Source of the DNA: DATAGF01 sp963819845
GTDB lineage: Bacteria; Actinomycetota; Thermoleophilia; Miltoncostaeales; Miltoncostaeaceae
Assembly: GCA_963819845.1 (NCBI GenBank)
Contig: CAWFXQ010000007.1
Coordinates: forward strand, 124,001 to 188,000
Direction of reading: 5' to 3'
Length of the DNA stretch: 64,000 bases
Part shown: positions 56,520 through 64,000 of the stretch, one piece after another
Position numbering within the stretch: position 1 is the first letter of the stretch
Layout of the letters: each line of letters begins with the position of its first letter
Program-made: the position numbers and the translations under genes
Notes under the pieces: model-generated
Databases searched by the model: none
The model's input: only the letters and a program-made list of their open reading frames with translations
What the model was told of the DNA's origin: nothing

Positions 56520-56559
56520 GCCGACGACCTCGCCCGCGGGACCGCGCCGACGGGTCAGG

Positions 56560-56565
56560 TAGCAT
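56560..56565 (+). promoter_or_regulatory. -10-like hexamer TAGCAT, leaderless start
   Basis: TAGCAT lies 6 nt before ATG 56572. Confidence 0.4.
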
Positions 56566-56571
56566 CGCCGG

Positions 56572-57042
56572 ATGGCGCCTCGCTCGACCGTCGCCGCCGC
56601 GATCGCCGTCGGCGCGGCGACCTGCCTGGCGATCGCCGGCTGCGGGGACGGCGACGCCCCGGCGGCCGCCGGCCCGGCCAGCCCGGCCTCCTACGTGATC
56701 GCGGTCGAGGGTCTCGTGGGCCCGCCGGCGCAGCTGGCCACCGCCATCGCCGAGCGCGGCGCCGACCCGGACTCCCGGCCCTCCGAGCGCGACCGCCTGA
56801 CGAGGCTCATGGAGACCGCGCGCCGGCGGCTCGCCGAGCTGCGGGCCATGCGCTTCGAGAACGCCGGCCTGCGGCGCAGCCGCGACCGGCTGGCGTCCGC
56901 CTACACCCTGCTCATGCCCCGGATGCAGGCCGTCGCCGAGGCCCTCGCCGGCCGCGACGGGGCGGCGCTGGACTCGGCCGCGGGCCCCTTCCTCGACTCC
57001 CTCCGCACGCTGCCATCCGGCGCCTCGCCCTCCTCGCGCTGA
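56572..57042 (+). CDS. lipoprotein of unknown function
   Basis: 156 residues. Signal peptide with lipobox LAIAGC, an Ala/Pro-rich spacer, then long amphipathic helices (ERDRLTRLMETARRRLAEL). No enzyme motif. A second lipoprotein of similar size and helical make-up overlaps its 3' end, so the two may act together. Confidence 0.65.
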   Translation: MAPRSTVAAAIAVGAATCLAIAGCGDGDAPAAAGPASPASYVIAVEGLVGPPAQLATAIAERGADPDSRPSERDRLTRLMETARRRLAELRAMRFENAGLRRSRDRLASAYTLLMPRMQAVAEALAGRDGAALDSAAGPFLDSLRTLPSGASPSSR

Positions 57043-57485
57043 TCCCGCTCGCGCTCGTCGCCGGCTGCGGCGGCGACCCGCTCGAGTCGACCTCGGCCCC
57101 GCTCACCGAGGGCACGGAGGTCTCGCCCCAGCGCTACCTCGCCGACACCGACGCCGCCGGCGCGGCGGTCGCCGGGTTCACCCGCGAGCTGGCGACCGTC
57201 GGCACGGTCGCGACCCCCGCCGTGCTCGAGCGGGCCGCCCCGAAGCTGGAGGCGGCCCTGGCGCAGGCCGAGCCGTACGCCCTGCGCCTGTCGGCGCAGC
57301 GCCTCGACGACACCCGCCTGGAGGCCCAGCGGGCCGAGGCCGCCACCGCCCTGGAGGCGGTCGTCGCCGCCATGCGCACCGCGGCCGCCGAGGCCGCCGC
57401 CGGCCGACCCACCCGCTTCGTGGAGGCGGTCGACGACTACTCCAACGCCATCGCCGACCTGCGCGCGGCGGGGGAGATGGAGTAG
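57015..57485 (+). CDS. lipoprotein with unclear start
   Basis: About 156 residues. The frame encodes a clear lipoprotein signal, RRLALLALIPLALVAGC, then helices (AAPKLEAALAQAEPYALRL). No ATG, GTG or TTG precedes the signal in this frame; ATC 57015 sits where the start is expected. Either a rare ATC start or a nearby error is involved. GTG 57222 would remove the signal and is unlikely. It overlaps the preceding lipoprotein by 28 nt. Confidence 0.5.
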   Translation: MRRLALLALIPLALVAGCGGDPLESTSAPLTEGTEVSPQRYLADTDAAGAAVAGFTRELATVGTVATPAVLERAAPKLEAALAQAEPYALRLSAQRLDDTRLEAQRAEAATALEAVVAAMRTAAAEAAAGRPTRFVEAVDDYSNAIADLRAAGEME

Positions 57486-57559
57486 GCCGCTTGGACGCAC
57501 GAGGATCCCAGGGGACCGGGGAGGTCCGTCCGGAGATCCGGCGTCCTGCCTCGACACCC

Positions 57560-58255
57560 ATGGCCACCGTGCCGGCCCTCGCCGTGGGCGTGGCGGCCGC
57601 GATCGCGGCCGGCTGCTCCGGCGCTGACGACTCGGCCGCGGCGAGGGCCGAGGCGTCCCGCGACCGGGCCGCGGTCGCAGGCTGCCCGACGCCCCGGACC
57701 CAGCCGACGAGGATCCCGTCAGGGCCGACCTACCGCCCGTCCCAGGTCCGGAAGGCGCCCTTCACGACCGGGCCCTACTGGGGCCGGACGGCGGTCCTCC
57801 ACGTCGATCGTTACGAGCCGCCCGCGTTCGACGCCAAGCTCTGGTGGTTCCTGCCGCGCCGAGGGATCGAGCGCCTCGAGATCGACGTCGCCCGGGTGTC
57901 CGACGGGGCGCCGGGGCGGATGTGGAACGTCCCACCGGCGCCGGGTCGTCCCCGGTGGACGCGCGTACTGCGCGTCGAGGTCGCCGAGATCGCGGCCGCC
58001 TACGGCCTCGGCAGTGGGAGGGAGAGGAGGCTCGGAGTGCATTTCATGGCGGGCGCGGTCCGCCTGCCGTCGGAGGGCTGCTACCGGCTCCGCGCCCGCT
58101 GGCCGGAGGGGGAGTGGACCATGAGCTTCGACGCGCGAGAGGGCGTCGCTCAGGCGGGGCCCGCCAGCTCGCGCAGGATGGCGACGGCCTCCGCCACCAC
58201 CTCCGCCACGATCTCGGCCGCGGGCGGGGAGCCGGTCGCCAGGCCGGCCGCCTGA
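57560..58255 (+). CDS. lipoprotein of unknown function
   Basis: 231 residues. ATG 57560, lipobox AAIAAGC, then a beta-rich part with KAPFTTGPYWGRTAVLHVD, LWWFLPRRGIERLEIDV and GCYRLRARWPEGEWTM. No family recognised. The last 35 residues (from about 58150) are low-complexity Ala/Ser/Thr and antisense to the nitronate monooxygenase gene. The 106-nt overlap is suspicious, and a frameshift near 58140 may have removed the true stop. Confidence 0.55.
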   Translation: MATVPALAVGVAAAIAAGCSGADDSAAARAEASRDRAAVAGCPTPRTQPTRIPSGPTYRPSQVRKAPFTTGPYWGRTAVLHVDRYEPPAFDAKLWWFLPRRGIERLEIDVARVSDGAPGRMWNVPPAPGRPRWTRVLRVEVAEIAAAYGLGSGRERRLGVHFMAGAVRLPSEGCYRLRARWPEGEWTMSFDAREGVAQAGPASSRRMATASATTSATISAAGGEPVARPAA

Positions 58256-59241
58256 CCGGCCCAGAGGGCGATCAGGTCGGGGCGGTCGGCCTCGGCGGCC
58301 GCGCTGCGCAGGTCCGCGGTCGAGGCGGCCTGGCGCGGGTATCCGAGGGCCGGCGGGCCCGCGGCCTCGAGGGCGGCGACGAGCCGGTTGGGGAGCCCGC
58401 GCGCCGGCCGGCCGGACACGGCGCGGGTGACCACCGTGTCCACGTCGTGGGCCGCGCGCACACGGCGCTTGTAGCCCTCGGGCGCCCCGCTCTCGGCGGC
58501 CACCAGGAAGCGGCTGCCCATCTGGACGCCCTCGGCGCCGAGGGCGAGCGCCGCCGCCAGGCCGCGGCCGTCCATCACCCCGCCCGCCGCGACCACGGGA
58601 ACGCCGACCGCGCGGGCGACCTGGGGGACCAGCGCGAAGGTCCCCACCAGGGGCACCTCGCCGTCGTCGGGCAGGTCGAAGCTTGAGCGGTGCCCGCCGG
58701 CCTCGGCCCCCTGGGCGACGATGACGTCGGCGCCCGACTCCACCGAGCGCACCGCGTCCTCGACCGACGAGGCCATGGCGATCAGCGGGGCGCCGGCGGC
58801 GCGCGCCAGGTCGTGCACGTCTCCGGGGTCGCCCAGGCCCACGCTGACCACGTCGGCGCCGGCCTCCAGGCCCGCGCTCACGAGCTCGCGGGCCGTGGCC
58901 GGCGCCGGCGCCGACGGGGCCGCCTCGGGCAGGCCCATCTCGCGCAGCAGGGGCCCGACCGCCGCGCGCGGGTCCGTGCCCCGCGGGTTGGGCGGGGTCG
59001 GGGGCGCCACGAGCACGTTCACGGCGATCGGCGCGGAGGTGAGCGCCCGCGCCCGCGCCACGTCGGCCGCCGCCGCCTCGGCGCTCATCGCGTTGAGGCC
59101 GAAGGCGCCGAGCCCTCCGGCCTCGGACACCGCCGCCACCAGCTCCGGCGTGGTGTAGCCGCCCGCCATGCCCGCCAGCAGCACCGGGTGGCGGATCCGC
59201 AGGAGCTCGCAGAGCCGGTTGGCGAACGGGGCTGGGGCCAT
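58150..59241 (-). CDS. nitronate monooxygenase
   Basis: 363 residues, FMN-dependent TIM barrel of the NPD family. HPVLLAGMAGGYTTPELVAA, VIVAQGAEAGGHRSSF (His and FMN contacts), VVAAGGVMDGRGLAAAL and GVQMGSRFLVAAES. It oxidises alkyl nitronates; a role in detoxification is usual. The class (I or II) is not settled. Confidence 0.85.
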   Translation of the reverse strand: MAPAPFANRLCELLRIRHPVLLAGMAGGYTTPELVAAVSEAGGLGAFGLNAMSAEAAAADVARARALTSAPIAVNVLVAPPTPPNPRGTDPRAAVGPLLREMGLPEAAPSAPAPATARELVSAGLEAGADVVSVGLGDPGDVHDLARAAGAPLIAMASSVEDAVRSVESGADVIVAQGAEAGGHRSSFDLPDDGEVPLVGTFALVPQVARAVGVPVVAAGGVMDGRGLAAALALGAEGVQMGSRFLVAAESGAPEGYKRRVRAAHDVDTVVTRAVSGRPARGLPNRLVAALEAAGPPALGYPRQAASTADLRSAAAEADRPDLIALWAGQAAGLATGSPPAAEIVAEVVAEAVAILRELAGPA

Positions 59242-59253
59242 CGCCCGCCGACC

Positions 59254-59664
59254 CTACAGCGGCGGCTCGGCCAGGACCTCGTCGATCGCCGCGACCAGGA
59301 GCGGGTCGCCGGGCTCGACCGAGGGCGCGAAGCGGGCCACCAGCCGCCCCTCCCCGTCGAGCAGGTACTTGGTGAAGTTCCACGACGGCTCCTCGCCGGC
59401 CGGCCCGGGGCGGGCCGCGATCGCGGTGTTGACCACGAGCACCGCGCCGCCGGGGAAGCTGCGCAGCGGGACCGCGCCGCCGTGGATGGACCGCGCCCGG
59501 CCGACGAGCAGCCCGGGCCCGCGCGCGCCGGGCTGGGCCGGGGCGGCCGCGACCGCCGCCGGCTCGGCGGGCGGGTCGACGTGCTCCGCCCGCTCGTCGC
59601 CCGCGCAGGCGGCCGCGGCGAGCGCGAGGGCGGCGACGGCGGCGCCGAGGGCGGGACGGGCCAT
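59254..59664 (-). CDS. degenerate lipoprotein related to glutathione peroxidase
   Basis: 136 residues. Signal and lipobox ALAAAAC, spacer, then RSFPGGAVLVVNTAIA, which is the first strand of a GPx fold, followed almost at once by EPSWNFTKYLLDGEGRLVARFAP, the last conserved GPx block. About 100 residues that normally carry the peroxidatic Cys and the Gln/Trp site are missing. No peroxidase activity is expected. It may be an internally deleted relic that is still open. Confidence 0.6.
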   Translation of the reverse strand: MARPALGAAVAALALAAAACAGDERAEHVDPPAEPAAVAAAPAQPGARGPGLLVGRARSIHGGAVPLRSFPGGAVLVVNTAIAARPGPAGEEPSWNFTKYLLDGEGRLVARFAPSVEPGDPLLVAAIDEVLAEPPL

Positions 59665-59710
59665 CTGCCACAGGGTACGGGCCGGGCCGGCGCCCGCATC
59701 GGGACCCGGC

Positions 59711-60787
59711 CTACGCGGCGAGCCGCGCCGGCAGCCCCACGCGCGGCAGGAGCTCGGGAACGACGAAGCCGGTGACGTCGGCCACCCGGCCGTCGCGGAG
59801 GGTCAGCACCTGGAGGGCGTAGGGCAGGTAGGACGCGCTCTCGTCGTCCCAGCCGTAGGCGCCGAGCGCCACCTGGCCGCTCGCCCGGCCGGGCACGAGC
59901 CGCACCCGGCGCCGCCCGGCGACGAACTCGTCTCCGGTCCACCGCCCGGCGAAGGCCACGTCGCGGAGGAAGACCGCGATGGCCGCGCGGCCCCGGTACC
60001 AGGTGGGCATCGGGGGCATTGCGACGACCGCGTCCTCGGCCAGCATCGCCACGATCGTCTCCACGTCGCCGCGCTCCCACGCATCGACGTAGCCGTCCAC
60101 GATCTCGCGCAGGCCGTCCTCGCCCAGCGCCCGCAGGGCGGCCTGCTGGCTCTCGTCCGGCAGCCGCTCCTGCGCGGCCACCCGGGCCCGCTGGAGGGCG
60201 CTGTTCGCCGCGGCGACCGTGGTCTCGAGCGCATCGGCCGTCTCGCGCGCCGAGAAGCCCAGCACGTCGCGCAGGATCAGGGCGGCGCGCTGGCGCGCCG
60301 GCAGGTGCTGGAGGGCGGCGATGAAGGCCAGCTCGACGCTCTCGCGCCGCTCGTAGCGGGCCGCGGGGGCCGCCGGGCCGTCGTCCACCCCGATCACCTC
60401 GTCGGGGTAGGGCTCCACCCAGACCGACTCGGCCAGCGGTGCGGCCAGCGCGTCGCGGGGGTCGGCCGCCGGGCCCCGCTCGGGCGGGAGCATCCGGCGG
60501 GGGCGCCGCGCGATGGCGTCGAGGCAGGTGTTGGTGGCGATGCGGTACAGCCACGCCCGCGGGGAGCTGCGGCCCTGGAAGCCGCGCAGCCCGCGCCAGG
60601 CACGCAGGAGGGCGTCCTGCAGGGCGTCCTCGGCGTCGTGCACCGAGCCGAGCATCCGGTAGCAGTGGGCGTGGAGCTCGGCGCGCAGCGGCTCGACCAG
60701 CCGCCGGTAGGCGTCCTCGTCGCCGGCCGCCGCCGCCTCGACCAGCTCCCACTCGCGCGGCGTGGGTCCTGTGGCCGTGGGGGTCAC
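59711..60787 (-). CDS. ECF-type sigma factor with C-terminal SnoaL-like domain
   Basis: 358 residues. Sigma region 2 HCYRMLGSVHDAEDALQDAL, with RAWLYRIATNTCLDAIARR, region 4 LPARQRAALILRDVLGFSARETAD, and a C-terminal NTF2/SnoaL-like domain (GYVDAWERGDVETIVAMLAEDA). Such SigG/SigJ-type factors use the extra domain instead of a separate anti-sigma factor; none is encoded next to it. GTG 60787 lies 8 nt from TAGCCT. Confidence 0.88.
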   Translation of the reverse strand: MTPTATGPTPREWELVEAAAAGDEDAYRRLVEPLRAELHAHCYRMLGSVHDAEDALQDALLRAWRGLRGFQGRSSPRAWLYRIATNTCLDAIARRPRRMLPPERGPAADPRDALAAPLAESVWVEPYPDEVIGVDDGPAAPAARYERRESVELAFIAALQHLPARQRAALILRDVLGFSARETADALETTVAAANSALQRARVAAQERLPDESQQAALRALGEDGLREIVDGYVDAWERGDVETIVAMLAEDAVVAMPPMPTWYRGRAAIAVFLRDVAFAGRWTGDEFVAGRRRVRLVPGRASGQVALGAYGWDDESASYLPYALQVLTLRDGRVADVTGFVVPELLPRVGLPARLAA

Positions 60788-60795
60788 GGCCCCCA

Positions 60796-60801
60796 AGGCT
60801 A
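60796..60801 (-). promoter_or_regulatory. -10-like hexamer TAGCCT, leaderless start
   Basis: The complement of 60796-60801 reads TAGCCT, 8 nt before GTG 60787. Confidence 0.35.
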
Positions 60802-61440
60802 GCCCGGCGCGGCCGACGCGGCCGCCCTCACCGCCCGCGCGTGACGGCGCACGGCGGCCGGCGGCAGCGGCCCGGCCGGCAGCTCCACGACGAACGCGCT
60901 CGACCCCGGCTGGGTGCGGTTCTGCCACCGGGTGGCGATGCCGGGCAGGAAGCCCAGGCCGACAGGCTTGGCCGGCAGCCCGGAGGCCCGCGCGTAGGCC
61001 CGCGTGACCCGGGGGTCGGCGCCGCTCGAGCGGTCGACCAGGGCCAGGGCCTGGTGGTACCAGATCGTCACGGCCGGCCGCAGGCGGCGGATCAGCCGGG
61101 CGGCGAGGCGCGACTCGGGCTCGGACAGCGGGCGCGCCCCGGAGTGGAAGAGGTCGAACGGGCGCCCCTGGGCGCGCCAGAGGTGGGGGAAGTTGCGGTT
61201 GAGGTTGACGCCGCGGGCGTTCTGGCGCGTGCCGGCGGCCGCGCCGTCGGGGTTGAGGTCGCGCACCAGCCAGAGCTCCACGCCGGCGGGCGCCGGCCCG
61301 CGTCGCAGCGCGCGCACCACGGCCCGCCCCGCCGGCTCGTTGCCGTGCACGGCCCCGACCACCAGGACGCGCCGCTCCGCGCCGGGCTCGCCGACCCGCG
61401 CCAGCGCGATCGGGCGCCCCTCGGCGCTGCGCCCCAGCAC
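60799..61440 (-). CDS. M14-family zinc carboxypeptidase-like protein
   Basis: 213 residues from GTG 61440. GAVHGNEPAG supplies the HxxE zinc pair, NARGVNLNRNFPHLW the substrate-binding Arg/Asn, WYHQ the third zinc His and FVVELP the catalytic Glu. This matches short M14 peptidases that trim peptidoglycan or peptides. In the same frame, 61441-61515 encodes an Ala-rich hydrophobic stretch (TWALAAAAAAALSIAG) like a signal peptide but has no usual start codon. The true start is therefore unclear. Confidence 0.75.
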   Translation of the reverse strand: MLGRSAEGRPIALARVGEPGAERRVLVVGAVHGNEPAGRAVVRALRRGPAPAGVELWLVRDLNPDGAAAGTRQNARGVNLNRNFPHLWRAQGRPFDLFHSGARPLSEPESRLAARLIRRLRPAVTIWYHQALALVDRSSGADPRVTRAYARASGLPAKPVGLGFLPGIATRWQNRTQPGSSAFVVELPAGPLPPAAVRRHARAVRAAASAAPG

Positions 61441-61516
61441 CGCGTCCCGCGGCGCCGCGGCCGCGGCGCCCGCGATCGACAGCGCGGCCGCCGCGGCGGC
61501 CGCGAGCGCCCAGGTC

Positions 61517-62269
61517 CTAGAAGTCCGTGGCGGCGGCGAGGCTGAGGGCCTCCTCGCGCGCGCGCACGACCTCCCACGGGATCGTGATGGTGCGCCCCTC
61601 CATCTCCACCGTGCCGCTGGCGCGCAGCTTGCTGAAGGCGGTGGTGACGGCCTCGCGCGAGGCGCCGACCAGCGACGCCCACTGGGCGTGCGTGAGGTCC
61701 AGGCGCAGCTCGACGCCCTCCCGCGTGGCCACGCCGAAGCGGTCGGCCAGCTGGTGCAGGCGGGCGCGCAGGCGGTCCTCGACGCGCATCTCGCTGACCA
61801 GGGCGACGGTCTCGCGCAGCATCGCGACGCGGTCGGAGAGCATCTCGGCGAGGTTGCGGCCCAGGCGCGGGTAACGGGCGATCAGCCCCTCCACCGCGCG
61901 GCCGGAGAGCGGCGAGACCGCCGAGTCCTCGAGCGCGCTGACGCCCGCCGCCGGCGCGGTGCCCAGCGTGCTGTAGATCGCCCCGGAGTCGAGCAGCGAG
62001 ATCATGATCTCGTGCCCGGGGGCGGTTGACTCGAACAGGGCCAGGCGCCCCTCGCGGACCACGTAGAGGTGGTCGGTGCGGCCGAGCGGCTCGGGCATCG
62101 CGGCCCCGCGGGGCCAGCGGACCAGCGAGAGGCGGCTGTCGAGGAGGGCGAGGTCGCGCTCGGGAAGACCCGAGAAGAGGTCCATCTGGCTCAGTCCCGG
62201 CCGGCCGTTCGACCTCATGCCCGAAGTGCGGAAGCCGTCGATCCGCAGGGCCGAGAGGGTCGTCGCCAT
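61517..62269 (-). CDS. Crp/Fnr-family transcriptional regulator
   Basis: 250 residues. cNMP-binding-like beta roll (HLYVVREGRLALFESTAPGH, ISLLDSGAIYSTLG), a dimerisation helix and HTH_Crp with LTHAQWASLVGASREAVTTAFSKL. No Cys cluster for an FeS centre is present and the ligand pocket is not of the CRP type, so the signal is unknown. ATG 62269. A palindrome overlaps its promoter. Confidence 0.88.
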   Translation of the reverse strand: MATTLSALRIDGFRTSGMRSNGRPGLSQMDLFSGLPERDLALLDSRLSLVRWPRGAAMPEPLGRTDHLYVVREGRLALFESTAPGHEIMISLLDSGAIYSTLGTAPAAGVSALEDSAVSPLSGRAVEGLIARYPRLGRNLAEMLSDRVAMLRETVALVSEMRVEDRLRARLHQLADRFGVATREGVELRLDLTHAQWASLVGASREAVTTAFSKLRASGTVEMEGRTITIPWEVVRAREEALSLAAATDF

Positions 62270-62274
62270 GCGGG

Positions 62275-62290
62275 ACAATGTGGCATTTGT
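62275..62290. promoter_or_regulatory. palindrome ACAA-N8-TTGT upstream of the Crp/Fnr gene
   Basis: ACAA (62275-62278) and TTGT (62287-62290) flank 8 nt, a few bases before ATG 62269, in an AT-rich patch. It may be an autoregulatory operator. Confidence 0.4.
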
Positions 62291-62404
62291 TTGTTATGGC
62301 CCCCTAAGAACGGGCAGAAGATCGATCGGTGATACCCGCTGCCCGCGGGCTTCTCACCGCGCGGACGGGAGGTACGATCCGACGTCCCCCCGGAGGAGAC
62401 GTCA

Positions 62405-63070
62405 GTGGATCGGCCGAGCCCCGCGGTCCAGGACTACCTGAAGGCCATCTACCAGCTGGGCGAGGCGCCCGACGCATCGGGGCCCATCACCACCTCGCAG
62501 GTGGCCGAGGCCCTCGCGGTCACGACGGCGTCGGCGAGCAACATGCTCACGAAGCTCGACGCCCTGGGGTACGTTGACCAGGTCAAGCGCCAGGGCGTCG
62601 CGCTCACCGACACCGGGCGCCAGGCCGCGCTGGAGGTGATCCGCCACCACCGCCTGCTCGAGACCTACCTCGCCACGCGCCTGGGGATGTCGTGGGACGA
62701 GGTCCACCGCGAGGCCGAGGTGCTGGAGCACCACGTCTCGGAGGCCCTCGCCGCCCGCATCGCCGAGGAGCTCGGCCACCCGGAGCGCGACCCCCATGGG
62801 CACCCGATCCCGACACCGGGGGGCCAGATGGCCAGCCCTCCCACCCGGCGCCTCTCCGAGCTCGCCGACGGCGCCCGCGCGGTGGTGGGCCGGGTTGACG
62901 ACCACGACGACGCCCTCCTGCGCTTCCTCGCCGAGCGCGGGCTGGTGCCCGACGCCCATGTGGAGGTGCTCGAGCACGCGCCCTACGGCGGCCCGATCTC
63001 GATGCGCGTCGACGACGGCCGCGTGGTTGACGTCCCGCCCGAGGCCGCCCGGGCCGTCCACGTCGAGTAG
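62405..63070 (+). CDS. DtxR/MntR-family metal-dependent repressor
   Basis: 221 residues. N-terminal winged helix (QDYLKAIYQLGE, TTASASNMLTKLDALGYV), metal-binding and dimer part HHRLLETYLATRLG and EAEVLEHHVSEALAARI, DPHGHPIPTP, and an FeoA/SH3-like C-terminal domain. It would sense Fe2+ or Mn2+. GTG 62405 has GGAGGAG upstream; TACGAT at 62373-62378 may be its -10 element. The next gene starts directly after its stop. Confidence 0.9.
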   Translation: MDRPSPAVQDYLKAIYQLGEAPDASGPITTSQVAEALAVTTASASNMLTKLDALGYVDQVKRQGVALTDTGRQAALEVIRHHRLLETYLATRLGMSWDEVHREAEVLEHHVSEALAARIAEELGHPERDPHGHPIPTPGGQMASPPTRRLSELADGARAVVGRVDDHDDALLRFLAERGLVPDAHVEVLEHAPYGGPISMRVDDGRVVDVPPEAARAVHVE

Positions 63071-63496
63071 ATGACCCCGCGGGACTGGGATGCCGAGATC
63101 GACCGTTGGACCGAGCGCTTCCGGACCGTCGACGATCCGCCCGAGCCCTTCGCGACGGCGCTGCGCACGGGCTGGACCGCCGAGGTCCGCCGCGGCCTGG
63201 CCCGCGAGGCGGAGACCTATCGGCTCGCCCACGAGGCGCTCCTGGAGCAGATGCGCTCGGCCGGCGTCGACCTGGTGCGGCTCGACTGCAAGGCCGGCTC
63301 GTGCGGCGTCTGCGCCAAGTACTGCGGGTCGGCCTACACCCTCTCGGGCGAGACCCCCGAGCTGCCCGATCCGCCGCCGCTGCCGATCTGCCCCGCCTGC
63401 CGCCACACGCTCAACCTGCTGACGCCCTTCTACATGCAGAGCCTGGGGCTCGACATCGAGGACCTGGCGGCCGACTCCCAGCCCTTCGTGGACTAA
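63071..63496 (+). CDS. cysteine-cluster protein of unknown function
   Basis: 141 residues. DCKAGSCGVCAKYCGSAY and LPICPACRHTLNLL give six Cys in two groups, likely one or two Zn or Fe-S sites. The N-terminal 70 residues are helical. ATG 63071 directly follows the repressor stop, so a metal-related role with the DtxR-type protein is reasonable. Family not recognised. Its stop overlaps that of the convergent mqnD. Confidence 0.6.
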   Translation: MTPRDWDAEIDRWTERFRTVDDPPEPFATALRTGWTAEVRRGLAREAETYRLAHEALLEQMRSAGVDLVRLDCKAGSCGVCAKYCGSAYTLSGETPELPDPPPLPICPACRHTLNLLTPFYMQSLGLDIEDLAADSQPFVD

Positions 63497-64000
63497 TCCT
63501 CCACGAAGTCCACGAGCGGGGCGCGGTCGAGCAGCCCGGCCTCGTGCCCGCGGCGCAGCAGCTCGGCCACCGCGGCCCGCCCGTCCTCGCCGTAGTCGAG
63601 GGTGCGGTCGTTGACGTACATGCCCACGAAGCGGTCGGCCAGCCCGCGGTCGAGGCCGCGGCCGAAGCGCTCCGCGTGGGCGAGGGCGCCGGCGCGGTGC
63701 TCGAGACCGTAGGCGATGCTGTCGCGCAGCAGCCGCGACAGCCGGGGCAGGGTGTCGCCCTCGTCGAGGTCGCGGCGCACGGCGTTCGCCCCCAGGGGCA
63801 GGGGCAGGCCGCCGGTCAGCTCGTGCCACCACTCGCCCAGGTCGAGGATCGCGCGCAGCCCCTGGCGCCCGTAGGTGAGCTGGCCCTCGTGGATCACCAG
63901 TCCGGCGTCGGCCTCCCCGGCCTCGACGACGTCGAGGATGCGGTCGAACGGGGTGATGAGCGGGTCGTCGATGCGGCCCACCGCGAGCTGGAGCTCGAGG
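63493..64000 (-). CDS. mqnD: 1,4-dihydroxy-6-naphthoate synthase, partial
   Basis: The C-terminal part, at least 169 residues, runs off the right edge. Motifs TPFDRILDVVEAGEADAGLV, IHEGQLTYGRQGL, LGEWWHELTGGLPLPLGANA, RRDL and FVGMYVNDRTLDYGEDGR match MqnD. The enzyme makes 1,4-dihydroxy-6-naphthoate in the futalosine route to menaquinone. No start codon is in the window. Confidence 0.85.
   Translation of the reverse strand, partial: LELQLAVGRIDDPLITPFDRILDVVEAGEADAGLVIHEGQLTYGRQGLRAILDLGEWWHELTGGLPLPLGANAVRRDLDEGDTLPRLSRLLRDSIAYGLEHRAGALAHAERFGRGLDRGLADRFVGMYVNDRTLDYGEDGRAAVAELLRRGHEAGLLDRAPLVDFVED

Noticed and set aside
57222..57485. Start of the second lipoprotein at GTG 57222
   Set aside because: It would discard an in-frame signal peptide and lipobox immediately upstream.

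Overview
This 64 kb window is very GC-rich (no exact figure was computed) and looks like the chromosome of an actinobacterium. Supporting traits are the zwf-opcA-pgl set (OpcA is found in actinobacteria and cyanobacteria), a long isocitrate lyase, many GTG starts, tightly overlapping GTGA/ATGA gene junctions, and a probable futalosine-pathway menaquinone gene at the right edge. Small secreted proteins like the two at 38-39.7 kb make me favour a deep lineage such as Thermoleophilia, but that is an inference. I saw no rRNA, tRNA, CRISPR array, insertion sequence or origin. Coding density is very high and no gap exceeds 300 bases.

Layout. 0-8.4 kb: a co-directional accessory locus. It encodes a kinase-TIR-STAND-WD40 sensor, a 286-residue protein ending in two copies of a 13-residue Thr/Cys repeat, an APH-fold kinase, a HopA1-family protein and a putative HExxE protein. 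8.4-16.6 kb: membrane proteins, arylsulfatase, isocitrate lyase and a cysteine-less DksA-like protein. 16.8-25.5 kb: a surface acyltransferase, nitroreductase, small membrane proteins, a formylglycine-generating enzyme (which would activate the arylsulfatase), a flippase-like protein, a lipase and a YihY protein. 25.5-33.2 kb: an HNH nuclease pair, a C26 amidohydrolase, a bPH2 pair, HAD phosphatase, atypical pyruvate kinase and a small APH kinase. 33.4-35.2 kb: amt-PII nitrogen operon. 35.4-40.3 kb: a two-component system behind two secreted proteins. 40.4-49.8 kb: NAD synthetase, subtilase, acyl-CoA ligase, a toxin-antitoxin pair, AcuC-like deacetylase, ABC ATPase and diguanylate cyclase. 49.8-56.5 kb: pentose phosphate genes (tkt, zwf, opcA, pgl) behind guaB. 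56.5-64 kb: lipoproteins, nitronate monooxygenase, a degenerate glutathione peroxidase, a sigma factor, M14 peptidase, Crp/Fnr and DtxR regulators, and the 3' part of mqnD.

Most interesting: the 0-8.4 kb locus pairs the two protein families (APH-like kinase and HopA1-like protein) used to dehydrate and cyclise class V lanthipeptides and thioamitides. Directly upstream is a protein whose C-terminus carries repeated Thr-x3-Cys units, and before that a STAND/TIR sensor of the kind found in conflict systems. This suggests an undescribed peptide-modification system coupled to a sensor.

Caveat: at least seven genes or gene parts need a one-base correction to restore the expected protein (near 493, 597, 18570, 19595, 19825, 38148 and 41250). 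Six are extra bases and one is a missing base, so consensus sequence errors are likely; true pseudogenes cannot be excluded. A recurring signal is a TANNNT hexamer 6-8 nt before the start codon, which points to leaderless transcription.
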